Source: Acinetobacter pittii (lineage in GTDB: Bacteria > Pseudomonadota > Gammaproteobacteria > Pseudomonadales > Moraxellaceae). Taken from it: a stretch of DNA of 64,000 nucleotides. Location: the NCBI RefSeq assembly GCF_034064985.1, contig NZ_CP139249.1, forward strand, positions 620,001 to 684,000, in the 5' to 3' direction. The notes beneath the pieces were generated by a model. It worked only from the letters and a program-made list of their open reading frames with translations. It did no database searches and was not told the origin of the DNA. The position numbers and the translations under genes were made by a program. Position 1 is the first letter of the stretch, and every line of letters starts with the position of its first letter. Of the stretch, positions 1 through 7,397 are shown one piece after another.

Positions 1-426
1 CGCCCTCGCCAAGCAGACCCAACTCTAATGCAACTTTTGGTGAAACAGGCAGAAGAGGCATTGGCTCAGCGGAAAATACATACAGATTTAGCTCAGCAAA
101 TACATTGGATTGTTCATGAATATTTTAAACACAAGCAACAAGCCCCTAAAATAGAGGATATTGCTATTGAGTTGAATATTTCAGTACGGAGCTTGCAGCG
201 TCAATTACAGTCATTAAATACTTCATTTAAATTAATTTTAGATACTGAACGTATGAAACGCTGTGAAATATTACTTCACGAAAATGCCAGCCTGACCACA
301 ATTGCTGAACAGTTGGGATATTCGGACCAGTCGGCACTTGCACGCGCGCATAAAAATTTGACAGGACAAACTTTGCTTACACGTAAAAGGCAATTACAAC
401 TCGCCCATAAAAATATTGAGAAATGA
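1..426 (+). CDS. AraC-family transcriptional regulator, C-terminal part (5' end outside window)
   Basis: The frame is open from the first base, so the gene starts before the window; the first internal ATG at 28 is not a convincing start. The visible 141 codons end in a typical AraC/XylS double helix-turn-helix: the first helix pair lies around the IEDIAIELNISVRSLQRQL stretch, and the second around LTTIAEQLGYSDQSALARAHK, the usual signature of the family C-terminus. Such proteins bind DNA and usually activate a nearby operon. The effector-binding N-terminus is not visible, so no ligand or target can be named. A gap of 245 bp separates it from trpA, so the two are probably transcribed separately. 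Confidence 0.85.
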   Translation, partial: RPRQADPTLMQLLVKQAEEALAQRKIHTDLAQQIHWIVHEYFKHKQQAPKIEDIAIELNISVRSLQRQLQSLNTSFKLILDTERMKRCEILLHENASLTTIAEQLGYSDQSALARAHKNLTGQTLLTRKRQLQLAHKNIEK

Positions 427-671
427 TTTTGTGTGATTGTTTTTTGATCGGACAGCGATCTAATAATGGCTCGAAAATAGGAAGCTTTGATCATTGAGAA
501 AAGTTTCAAAATATTGATAAATGTACGCCATGGGTTGTATGAATCATACAATCGAATATCGCCATAACGTTAGAGCTGTTCAATGGACAAAAAATAGCGT
601 TAAAATGCGATGTTCTTGTATTTCTACAAACAACTCCTCAATTTTAAATAATTCAAGGAAAGCACAACCCT

Positions 672-1475
672 ATGTCACGTCTTGCCACCCGTTTTGAAAA
701 GCTTAAGTCCCAACAACGTAAAGCGCTTGTATCTTATGTTATGGCGGGTGATCCACAGCCACAAGTAACGGTTCCGTTACTGCATAAAATGGTTGCGGCA
801 GGAGTAGATGTCATTGAGCTTGGTTTACCATTTTCAGATCCAATGGCTGATGGTCCGGTAATTGCGCTTGCAGCTGAACGTGCGCTTGCAGCAGGAACCA
901 ATACGTTGGATGCACTCAACATGGTAAAAGAGTTCCGTGAGCAGGATCAGGAAACACCTGTTGTTTTAATGGGTTATCTGAATCCGGTTGAAGTGATTGG
1001 TTACGAGAAGTTTGTTTCTCATGCGAAACAATGTGGTGTAGATGGCTTATTACTTGTGGATTTACCACCAGAAGAGTCAAAAGAGTTTGGTGCTGTGTTG
1101 AAACAACATGATATGGACCAAATTTTCTTACTTGCACCAACTTCTACAGATCAACGCATTCAACATGTGACAAATCAGGCAAGTGGTTTTATCTACTATG
1201 TTTCACTTAAGGGTGTAACTGGAGCAGCAACACTTGATACGGCAGAAGCTGCTGCGCGTATTCAAAAAATCAAAAATGCCACTAATATTCCAGTGGGTGT
1301 TGGTTTTGGTATTAGTGATGCCGCTTCAGCAAAAGCAATGGGTAGCGTTGCTGATGCCGTGATTGTAGGTAGTGCTTTCGTTAAAAATTTTGCAACGTTG
1401 GCAGCGGATGACGCTGTTGAACAGACGGTGAGTAAAGTCAAGGAGCTTCGAGCAGCGCTCGATGAGTTAGTATGA
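672..1475 (+). CDS. trpA: Tryptophan synthase alpha subunit
   Basis: Cytosolic TIM-barrel enzyme that cleaves indole-3-glycerol phosphate to indole and glyceraldehyde 3-phosphate, passing indole to TrpB for the last step of tryptophan synthesis. The 267-residue length is normal. The catalytic pair of the family is present: Glu49 in the VIELGLPFSDP segment and Asp60 in PMADGP, at the same numbering as the enteric enzyme. The phosphate-binding glycine loops appear near residues 210-235 (VGVGFGIS, VIVGSAFV). trpB is not in the window upstream, where an AraC-type gene sits instead. The stop codon overlaps the accD start (ATGA), so translation is probably coupled. Confidence 0.97.
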   Translation: MSRLATRFEKLKSQQRKALVSYVMAGDPQPQVTVPLLHKMVAAGVDVIELGLPFSDPMADGPVIALAAERALAAGTNTLDALNMVKEFREQDQETPVVLMGYLNPVEVIGYEKFVSHAKQCGVDGLLLVDLPPEESKEFGAVLKQHDMDQIFLLAPTSTDQRIQHVTNQASGFIYYVSLKGVTGAATLDTAEAAARIQKIKNATNIPVGVGFGISDAASAKAMGSVADAVIVGSAFVKNFATLAADDAVEQTVSKVKELRAALDELV

Positions 1476-2368
1476 ATCAAGAAGTGAAACCAGGGAAAGT
1501 TCTTAGCCCTTCGACACCATGGACAAAACGTCCGGTTCCAGGTATTGAAGTCGCAGATGAGCAACAAATTCTCAAAGCAACATTTACTGAGCCAACGATT
1601 GAATGTCCTGAATGTCATGCACTAGTGACACGTACAGCAATATCTTTCAATGCATATGTTTGTCCGCAATGTGATGAGCACTTACGAATGAAAGCTCGTG
1701 ACCGCTTGAACTGGTTCTTCGATAATGTTGTAACTGAATTGGGTCAAGAATTTAGCGCCAAAGATCCATTAAAGTTTGTTGATTCTAAACCGTATCCAGA
1801 TCGTATGCGTGAAGCGCAAACTAAAACTGGTGAAACAGAAGCTTTAATTGCCATGCAAGGTAACTTAAATGGCGTAGATATGATTGCATGTGCGTTTGAG
1901 TTCGACTTTATGGGCGGCTCAATGGGTACAGTTGTAGGTGACCGTTTTGTACAGGCTGCCGAGCTTGCAATTGCAAAACGTCAGCCATTAATCTGTTTCG
2001 CAGCTTCTGGCGGCGCGCGTATGCAAGAAGGTATGTTATCGCTTATGCAAATGGCGCGTACTTCTGCTGCGATTCAAAAATTAAAAGATGCTGGCTTACC
2101 ATATATCGTTGTGTTAACACATCCTGTGTATGGTGGTGTAACAGCTTCTTTAGCAATGTTGGGTGATATTCATATTGCTGAACCTAAAGCGATGATTGGC
2201 TTTGCTGGTAAGCGTGTAATTGAGCAAACTGTACGTGAAACTCTTGAAGAACCGTTCCAACGTGCTGAATATTTGCTTGATCATGGTGTAATCGATCAGA
2301 TTGTTCATCGTCATGCTTTACGTGATACTGTATCTCGACTTGTATCGAAATTGATGAACTTACCTTGA
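1472..2368 (+). CDS. accD: Acetyl-CoA carboxylase carboxyltransferase subunit beta
   Basis: Beta half of the carboxyltransferase that moves the carboxyl group from biotin-BCCP to acetyl-CoA, giving malonyl-CoA for fatty-acid synthesis; it works with AccA, which is not in this window. The 298 residues begin with a short tail and a four-cysteine zinc ribbon (CPEC then CPQC, about residues 47-69), followed by the crotonase-like domain with the GGARMQEG oxyanion-hole loop. Start ATG overlaps the trpA stop by four bases, and its own stop overlaps the folC start, so the three genes form one tightly packed operon. The accD-folC order is conserved in many gammaproteobacteria. Confidence 0.97.
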   Translation: MNQEVKPGKVLSPSTPWTKRPVPGIEVADEQQILKATFTEPTIECPECHALVTRTAISFNAYVCPQCDEHLRMKARDRLNWFFDNVVTELGQEFSAKDPLKFVDSKPYPDRMREAQTKTGETEALIAMQGNLNGVDMIACAFEFDFMGGSMGTVVGDRFVQAAELAIAKRQPLICFAASGGARMQEGMLSLMQMARTSAAIQKLKDAGLPYIVVLTHPVYGGVTASLAMLGDIHIAEPKAMIGFAGKRVIEQTVRETLEEPFQRAEYLLDHGVIDQIVHRHALRDTVSRLVSKLMNLP

Positions 2369-3651
2369 ACCAACAAGCTCCACTTTCAATAGACTCTTTA
2401 GATACATGGCTCAATTATTGGAGCCATGTTCACGTTACAGGGATAGATCTTGGTCTGGAACGTGTAATTCCTGTTGCAGAAAAGCTGGGTGTAACTCAGC
2501 CTAATGCTAAAGTTTTTACAGTAGCCGGAACGAATGGTAAAGGCTCAACCACAACTACACTGGCTGCGATATTAAACGCACAGGGTTATAAAGTTGGGTT
2601 ATATCAGTCACCGCATATCTATCGCTTTAATGAGCGAGTTAAACTAGGTGGAGTAGAAGTCGATGATCAAAGTCTGATTGATGCTTTTGTTCAAGTCGAT
2701 CAGGCTCGTCGCGATTGTGATTTAAGCTTATCTTTTTTTGAAGCAACCACTTTGGCTGCTTTTGTTATTTTTAAACAACAACAATGTGATGTATGGGTGC
2801 TTGAAGTTGGTCTGGGCGGACGCTTAGATGTTGTCAATGTGATTGATCCCGACATTGCAGTAATTACTAATATTGGCCTAGATCACACAGACTGGTTAGG
2901 CGATACCATTGAAAAAATTGCTTTTGAAAAAGCAGGCATTATTCGTCCACATATTCCGGTTATCTTCGCGGGTGAGCAACCATTGCCGCAAGCAATTCAA
3001 GATAAAGCGCAAAGTACACAAGCAGAGTTATATACCGTTAATCGTGATTATTTTTATAAGCTCGCAGATGATGGACAAAACTGGTACTTTGCTTCGGAAG
3101 GAACCACTTTAAAACTTCCGTTAGGTACATTAGCGATTGAAAATATTGCTGGGGCGGTTGCTGCCATTTTAAATAGCGGACTTGAGATTTCTCAGTCAGC
3201 ATTAGAAAAAGGTATTCAGTCTGCTCGCTTAGCAGGGCGTTTTGAACAGCGCCAAGTGGACGGGAAAACGGTCATTTTTGATGCCGGACACAATCCTCAT
3301 GGTGTTGAATTTTTGTTAAAGCAATTGCGAAATTTCTTAGAATACAATAAACAGTACACAGAAGTTGTCGCAGTATTTTCAATGCTGGCAGATAAAGATA
3401 TAAAATCAGTAGTCGATTTATTGAAACCTACTGTTTTACATTGGAAAATTGCTGAATTGAATGTGCCGCGTGCTGCATCGATTCAGCAACTCAATGATGC
3501 CTTGCAAGGCCAGACAGTACAACAATATGGCAATATCAAAGAGGCTTTTAAATCAGCGCTTGAGCAAACAAATAACAATCAGCTGATTTTGGCCTGTGGT
3601 TCGTTTCATACTTTAGAAGCGATTTGGGAGTATTTGGAAGAATGTCAATGA
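2365..3651 (+). CDS. folC: Bifunctional folylpolyglutamate synthase / dihydrofolate synthase
   Basis: Mur-ligase-type enzyme that joins glutamate to dihydropteroate and then adds further glutamates to folates. The 428 residues carry the P-loop (GTNGKGSTTTT, about residues 54-64), the YQSPHI segment and the FDAGHNPHG motif before the C-terminal domain, all diagnostic of FolC. The predicted start is a TTG inside the accD end (TTGA overlap); no better in-frame start is visible nearby and the N-terminus reads like the family. The 3' end overlaps the following SPOR gene by ATGA. This is the same accD-folC-SPOR order as accD-folC-dedD in enteric bacteria. Confidence 0.96.
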   Translation: MNQQAPLSIDSLDTWLNYWSHVHVTGIDLGLERVIPVAEKLGVTQPNAKVFTVAGTNGKGSTTTTLAAILNAQGYKVGLYQSPHIYRFNERVKLGGVEVDDQSLIDAFVQVDQARRDCDLSLSFFEATTLAAFVIFKQQQCDVWVLEVGLGGRLDVVNVIDPDIAVITNIGLDHTDWLGDTIEKIAFEKAGIIRPHIPVIFAGEQPLPQAIQDKAQSTQAELYTVNRDYFYKLADDGQNWYFASEGTTLKLPLGTLAIENIAGAVAAILNSGLEISQSALEKGIQSARLAGRFEQRQVDGKTVIFDAGHNPHGVEFLLKQLRNFLEYNKQYTEVVAVFSMLADKDIKSVVDLLKPTVLHWKIAELNVPRAASIQQLNDALQGQTVQQYGNIKEAFKSALEQTNNNQLILACGSFHTLEAIWEYLEECQ

Positions 3652-4661
3652 ATAACAAACAACGCTGGATGGGTGGCGTTGTTTTACTAGGAGGTGGTGT
3701 TTTATTGGCAGCATTACTTCTAAAAGGAAATGAGGAAATAAAACAGGTTGAAGCTCAACCATCCGCATCCACATCGCCAAAAACTCAAACTAAACCAAAA
3801 CAGACAAGTGAAGGGCAAATGGTACAACTACAACCTCTTGCGGTTGATGTTGAAACTGAAAAACGTTTGCTAGAAGAACAGCGTCGTGCGCGTGAAAAGG
3901 CTGTTGCTGAACAAGAAGCGCGTGCAGCTGAGTTCTTAGCAATGCAGCAGCAAGCTGAAGCTGACGCTGCTCGTAAAGCTGCAGCAGAGTACGCTGCGAT
4001 TAATGCGCGCCGTACAGCAGCTCAAGAAAGTTCAGATAATATTCCACCGGAGTTAGTGGGTGAGGCGAAAGCTAAAAACCAACAAACCAATACGGTGAAT
4101 AAAACAACTGATACTTCAAAAATAGATGCAGACAAAAAAGCTGCTGAAGCAAAACGCCAAGCAGAAGCAGACAAAAAAGCTGCTGAAGCAAAACGCCAAG
4201 CAGAAGCAGACAAGAAAGCAGCTGAAGCTAAACGACAGGTAGAAGCAGATAAAAAAGCTGCAGAAGCGAAACGCCAAGCAGAAGCAGACAAGAAAGCTGC
4301 TGAAGCGAAACGACAAGCAGAAGCTGATAAAAAAGCCTCTGATGCTAAACGAAAAGCTGAAGCTGAGAAAAAAGCTGAAGCTGAAAAAGCACGTGAACTG
4401 CTTGAAAATGGCGATAAAAAGTGGATGGTTCAAGTCGCTTTGGCTGCTAACCAAGCAAATGCAGATGCAGTGGTTTCTAAATTACGAGCTAAAGGCTATA
4501 AGGTAACTACAAGCCCAACCAGTAAGGGAATTCGTATTATGGTTGGTCCTGCAAAAGACCGTGATACAGCAGATGCTGCTCGTAAGAAAATTACTTCTGA
4601 TTCAAGCTTAAATATGAAATCAGCTTGGGTAATTGACTGGGTACCGTTAGACCAACGTTAA
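3648..4661 (+). CDS. SPOR-domain membrane protein with KAAEAKRQAEAD repeats (DedD position)
   Basis: 337-residue single-pass membrane protein: short cytoplasmic tail, one transmembrane helix (about residues 8-26), a long charged helical stalk, and a C-terminal SPOR domain (about residues 260-335, starting KKWMVQVALAAN). SPOR domains bind denuded peptidoglycan at the division site. The gene directly follows folC, where E. coli has dedD, so a septal role is inferred from both domain and place. I chose ATG 3648 because GGAAG lies seven bases upstream and it overlaps the folC stop; ATG 3642 and TTG 3624 are also in frame. The stalk holds six 13-residue repeats resembling TolA domain II, so the protein may be mistaken for TolA. 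Confidence 0.85.
   Translation: MNNKQRWMGGVVLLGGGVLLAALLLKGNEEIKQVEAQPSASTSPKTQTKPKQTSEGQMVQLQPLAVDVETEKRLLEEQRRAREKAVAEQEARAAEFLAMQQQAEADAARKAAAEYAAINARRTAAQESSDNIPPELVGEAKAKNQQTNTVNKTTDTSKIDADKKAAEAKRQAEADKKAAEAKRQAEADKKAAEAKRQVEADKKAAEAKRQAEADKKAAEAKRQAEADKKASDAKRKAEAEKKAEAEKARELLENGDKKWMVQVALAANQANADAVVSKLRAKGYKVTTSPTSKGIRIMVGPAKDRDTADAARKKITSDSSLNMKSAWVIDWVPLDQR
4128..4361 (+). repeat. Six in-frame 39-bp tandem repeats encoding ADKKAAEAKRQAE
   Basis: Units begin at 4128, 4167, 4206, 4245, 4284 and 4323. Units 1-5 are nearly identical at the protein level (one R-Q-V variant in unit 3); the last has diverged (ASDAKRKAE). Each unit adds 13 residues to the helical stalk of the SPOR protein. 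Being in frame and nearly identical in DNA, the array could change copy number by slippage or recombination without breaking the gene. Confidence 0.95.
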
Positions 4662-4690
4662 CCAGAGTAAAAATTCTACTCAAGATGTCA

Positions 4691-5269
4691 CTAAGATGGA
4701 TTCGACAGTTGTTGTTGAATCCATTTTACATTTTCAGGTGTAAATAAACGGTCAATGTTCTTCCAAATAATATGATAACCGTAACCACCTTGTTTCATTT
4801 CCTTAACCGCATCATCAATTGCCCAATTTTCAAAAATAATGCGATACATGGCAACGCTGGCACCTGTACGGTCTGAACCATGGTAGCAGTGCAATAAAAC
4901 GCGCTGATCATTCTGCTTGGCAAGTTTGATTTGTTGCATGACTTCTAAGAGATCTTGTCGGTCAATTGCCCAAGTGTTGATAGGAATATGCACAAGATTA
5001 AAATTTTCATTTTTAAAAACTAAACTATCTGCGTCTTTGGCTCTTAAATTAATGATCGTTCCAATTTGATGAATCTTTAATTCAGAAATCATGGCAGCAC
5101 TTGGTTGTTCACTACGATAAACATCATTACTAATTTGATAAAAGTTATGAGTCTGAGAAACTAAGCTTCCCCAATCTTGTGGTCGATGCTCATGGGCGAT
5201 ACTTTCGTGCTGCATACATCCTTGTAAATTTATACAGATCACAAGTGTAAGGAGCGATAATTTCTTCAT
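4691..5269 (-). CDS. Lipoprotein with tyrosine/dual-specificity phosphatase-like domain
   Basis: 192 residues with a lipoprotein signal peptide (charged MKK, hydrophobic core, lipobox LQGC with Cys18), so the product is expected in the periplasm attached to a membrane. The phosphatase signature HC-X5-R is intact (Cys128, Arg134 in HCYHGSDRTG), and the upstream INLRAKDAD and later segments resemble the DSP/PTP-like family. Substrate unknown. Its ATG overlaps the stop of the upstream MBL-fold gene (ATGA), so the two are probably translated together. An exported phosphatase of this type is less common than cytosolic ones; the lipobox and motif are directly visible, the activity is inferred. Confidence 0.8.
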   Translation of the reverse strand: MKKLSLLTLVICINLQGCMQHESIAHEHRPQDWGSLVSQTHNFYQISNDVYRSEQPSAAMISELKIHQIGTIINLRAKDADSLVFKNENFNLVHIPINTWAIDRQDLLEVMQQIKLAKQNDQRVLLHCYHGSDRTGASVAMYRIIFENWAIDDAVKEMKQGGYGYHIIWKNIDRLFTPENVKWIQQQLSNPS

Positions 5270-6078
5270 GTTTGATACCGTTTAAGCTCATCAGGGTCGT
5301 GAGCACAAATTATTTCAATCGTGGATTCATGTTGAGCCAAATGCTGTAAGCGTTTGAGGTTGAAAATACGTTTTTCATTATCCTCTGCAAATGTTTTTTC
5401 CAACAGATTGAGTGATCTTAATTTATTTTTAGGGTTTAACTCTAGATTTGAGTAGTAAGCATCTCCACAAAATAATAACCATTGATTTTGTTGCTTTATA
5501 GCAATACCGCAATGCCCAGCCGAATGGCCTAGTAGCGGTACCATTAAAATTTCATCTTGAAACAGGGGAAAACCTTTGACTTTTTCGAGGTTAAACCATG
5601 CTTCACCTTTTTGATATTCAACAAAGTTCCAATATCGATGGTCTTTATATTGATTGGTTCTATAGCGAAGTTTGCCCTTAAAGTTTGGAAGTTGAGCCGC
5701 GTTGTATTCTGCTGCTAAAACATGGACTGTGGCATGAGGAAAATCTGAGATACCACCAGCATGGTCAAAATCAAGGTGAGTGACAAAAATATGCTGTACA
5801 TCCTTGGGGCTGAACCCAAGCTTTTGGATTTGTTGGATCGCACTAAATTCAAGATTATGCTCAATCTTGCCTAAGCGTTTAACTAATGAGCCTAGGCGCT
5901 GCTTCATATGTAAGTAGTCTTGCAGGCCAAAGCCCGTATCGATAAGCACTAAGCCTCGATCAGTTTCAACTAAAAGACAATGACAGATTACTTCAGCTCG
6001 GAAGCCCTTTTGTCCAAATAATGGCGCACAAACCGGGCACATGCTGCCACATTTTAAATGATGAATTTTATAGATCAT
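5266..6078 (-). CDS. MBL-fold metallo-hydrolase (lactonase-like)
   Basis: 270 residues of the metallo-beta-lactamase fold. The metal motif reads HLDFDHAGG, i.e. H-x-D-x-D-H, where the common form is HxHxDH; further ligands are likely His in LLGHSAGH and Asp in CGDAYY, and the final His in ICAHD. The overall pattern (long N-terminal CHCLLVETDRGLVLIDTG strand) resembles AHL-lactonase-like and other quorum-quenching-type hydrolases, but the substrate cannot be read from sequence. I set the start at ATG 6078 (MIYKIHH) because it matches the family N-terminus; an in-frame ATG at 6138 would add 20 unconserved-looking residues. No strong ribosome binding site precedes either. Coupled to the phosphatase gene downstream. 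Confidence 0.8.
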   Translation of the reverse strand: MIYKIHHLKCGSMCPVCAPLFGQKGFRAEVICHCLLVETDRGLVLIDTGFGLQDYLHMKQRLGSLVKRLGKIEHNLEFSAIQQIQKLGFSPKDVQHIFVTHLDFDHAGGISDFPHATVHVLAAEYNAAQLPNFKGKLRYRTNQYKDHRYWNFVEYQKGEAWFNLEKVKGFPLFQDEILMVPLLGHSAGHCGIAIKQQNQWLLFCGDAYYSNLELNPKNKLRSLNLLEKTFAEDNEKRIFNLKRLQHLAQHESTIEIICAHDPDELKRYQT

Positions 6079-6156
6079 GATTTTTATTTTTTTACCGAAT
6101 CGGTTCGAGTTATAACTGATCTGAGCAATAAAAACCATGAGTATTCAATACATAAA

Positions 6157-6188
6157 TAAAAAAGCCACCGCTGTGGGTGACTTTTTAG
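6157..6188 (-). terminator. Intrinsic terminator, probably for the peroxiredoxin transcript
   Basis: Hairpin with arms AAAGCCACC / GGTGACTTT (one mismatch) flanked by A-tract and T-tract on opposite sides, so it can act in either direction. On the minus strand it follows the peroxiredoxin gene and the 44-bp repeats and precedes the MBL gene, with a run of T after the stem. Confidence 0.6.
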
Positions 6189-6210
6189 GGTGTGATATTT
6201 AACCTCTTGT

Positions 6211-6330
6211 GCCTATGCGCTTCGTTTGTCTTGTAGCTAACTTTTCAAATGTTTGCCTACGCACTTCGTTTGTCTTGTAGGGAATTTTTCAAGTGCTTGC
6301 CTACGCGCTTCGCTTATCTTGCGCTTCGAT
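6211..6330. repeat. 44-bp tandem repeat, about 2.7 copies, between peroxiredoxin gene and its terminator
   Basis: Units start at 6211, 6255 and 6299, exactly 44 bp apart. Each opens with GCCTAYGCRCTTCGYTT and continues with TCTTG; the third unit is cut short. Copies differ at several positions, so the array is not very recent. It lies in the presumed 3' untranslated region of the peroxiredoxin mRNA. Confidence 0.85.
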
Positions 6331-6354
6331 TAAAGCCTTTTTAAAGGCTTTAAT
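6329..6354 (-). repeat. Perfect 12-bp inverted repeat across the peroxiredoxin stop codon
   Basis: Arms ATTAAAGCCTTT and AAAGGCTTTAAT with a 2-base loop. One arm includes the TAA stop. No T-tract follows on either strand, so it is more likely an mRNA 3'-end stabiliser or processing hairpin than a complete terminator. Confidence 0.6.
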
Positions 6355-6991
6355 CTTGCTCAGGCTGTGGCGTGAGGCGTAAATAAGGTTTAACAGCCGT
6401 ATAACCTTTAGGGAAACGTTGTTTAATTTCTTCTTCATCTTTAAGTGACGGCACAATAACGACATCTTCACCTTGCTGCCAGTTCGCAGGCGTAGCGACT
6501 TTATGTTTGTCTGTTAATTGTAATGAATCAACGACACGTAAGACTTCATTAAAATTTCGGCCCGTTGAAGCAGGGTAGGTAATGATTAAGCGAACTTTTT
6601 TGTTAGGATCAATAATCACTAATGAGCGCACTGTTAGAGTTTCACTGGCATTAGGGTGAATGAAGCCATAGAGCTCAGATACTTTACGATCTTTATCTGC
6701 AATGATTGGAAAGTTTACAGTTGTATTTTGCGTTTCATTAATATCGTTGATCCAACCTTTATGAGACTCTACATCGTCTACAGATAAAGCAATTGCTTTA
6801 ACATTACGCTTCGTAAATTCATCTTTTAATTTTGCTGTATAACCTAATTCAGTTGTACATACGGGAGTATAGTCGGCTGGATGTGAAAATAAGATTCCCC
6901 AACTATCCCCTAAAAAATCATAAAAATTAATTGTGCCTTCACTCGATTCTTGTTGAAAATCGGGAGCAGTATCTCCTAAACGTAGTGTCAT
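6350..6991 (-). CDS. 1-Cys peroxiredoxin (Prx6-type)
   Basis: 213-residue thiol peroxidase of the AhpC/TSA fold that reduces hydrogen peroxide and organic peroxides. The peroxidatic cysteine is Cys45 in PADYTPVCTTE, and it is the only cysteine in the protein, so there is no resolving Cys: a 1-Cys enzyme needing an external thiol. The long C-terminal extension after residue 160 (KGYTAVKPYLRLTPQP) is typical of the Prx6 group rather than AhpC or BCP. It stands alone, divergent from secA across a 400-bp gap, and is followed by an odd 44-bp repeat array in its 3' region. Confidence 0.93.
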   Translation of the reverse strand: MTLRLGDTAPDFQQESSEGTINFYDFLGDSWGILFSHPADYTPVCTTELGYTAKLKDEFTKRNVKAIALSVDDVESHKGWINDINETQNTTVNFPIIADKDRKVSELYGFIHPNASETLTVRSLVIIDPNKKVRLIITYPASTGRNFNEVLRVVDSLQLTDKHKVATPANWQQGEDVVIVPSLKDEEEIKQRFPKGYTAVKPYLRLTPQPEQD

Positions 6992-7249
6992 GATCTTTCC
7001 TCAATTGCGCATAATTTGTTATTCGATTGAATGAATATGCAGCATTTACTTTATGATTAAAATTATTGTTTTTGTATTTTATTATGAACTTTTTATATAA
7101 GTGTAAATATATATGACTAAAACTTTTTATTTTAAGTGCTTAATCAATGTAACTTTAAGGTAAATTTGCTAAATTAGATTTCTCGGTAGTTATGCTTAAT
7201 CGATAAGCGTTAATGGTGTGTTTTTGGTGCTCGGCACATTAAGGGGAGA

Positions 7250-7277
7250 TTAGATGAATGAAAAACCATTCGTCTAA
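7250..7277 (+). promoter_or_regulatory. secA leader hairpin 1
   Basis: Arms TTAGATGAATG (7250-7260) and CATTCGTCTAA (7267-7277) pair over 11 positions with one G-U and a 6-base loop. The start and stop codons of the mini-ORF 7254-7277 both lie in the stem. A run of eight T follows nine bases downstream, too far for a standard terminator. Confidence 0.5.
7254..7277 (+). CDS. Possible 7-codon leader ORF upstream of secA (MNEKPFV)
   Basis: ATG preceded by GGGGAG at 7243-7248 with a five-base gap, a good ribosome binding site. The stop is 120 bases before the secA start. It is embedded in a hairpin, so ribosome loading would compete with RNA folding. Such a short ORF may be chance; the good Shine-Dalgarno and the coincidence with the stem are the only support. 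Confidence 0.3.
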   Translation: MNEKPFV

Positions 7278-7293
7278 CTATCAGATTTTTTTT

Positions 7294-7314
7294 AGGGGTT
7301 TTGTGCAAACCCCT
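7294..7314 (+). promoter_or_regulatory. secA leader hairpin 2
   Basis: Perfect 8-bp stem AGGGGTTT / AAACCCCT with a 5-base loop, placed about 84 bases before the secA ATG. No T-tract follows, so it is not a terminator. Confidence 0.5.
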
Positions 7315-7397
7315 TGTACTTCAAATTTCTGGCACCATAATAAACGACTGAGAAAAAGTTTATTCATTTGACCAAGCAAGATTTAGAGAGTTTATCC

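Larger units (their letters stand above)
6992..7397. other. 406-bp intergenic region between the peroxiredoxin gene and secA
   Basis: The first 200 bases are very AT-rich and should contain the divergent promoters; I see no clear consensus pair. The secA-proximal part holds a 7-codon ORF and two hairpins, listed separately. No tRNA, repeat or longer reading frame is visible. Confidence 0.6.

Noticed and set aside
4128..4361. TolA as identity for the repeat protein
   Set aside because: The repeats resemble TolA domain II, but the C-terminus is a SPOR domain and the gene follows folC as dedD does.
4022..4454. Long antisense reading frames opposite the KAAEAKRQAE repeats
   Set aside because: They are mirror products of the repeat composition; the sense strand has the SPOR gene with a good start and domain.
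6211..6330. CRISPR array
   Set aside because: Only about 2.7 direct copies without spacer-repeat alternation; the copies are contiguous 44-bp tandem units and no cas genes are present.
7368..7397. TTG start giving a longer SecA
   Set aside because: ATG 7398 has a well-placed AGAGAG and begins at the conserved [11 protein letters not shown]; the extension has no family match.
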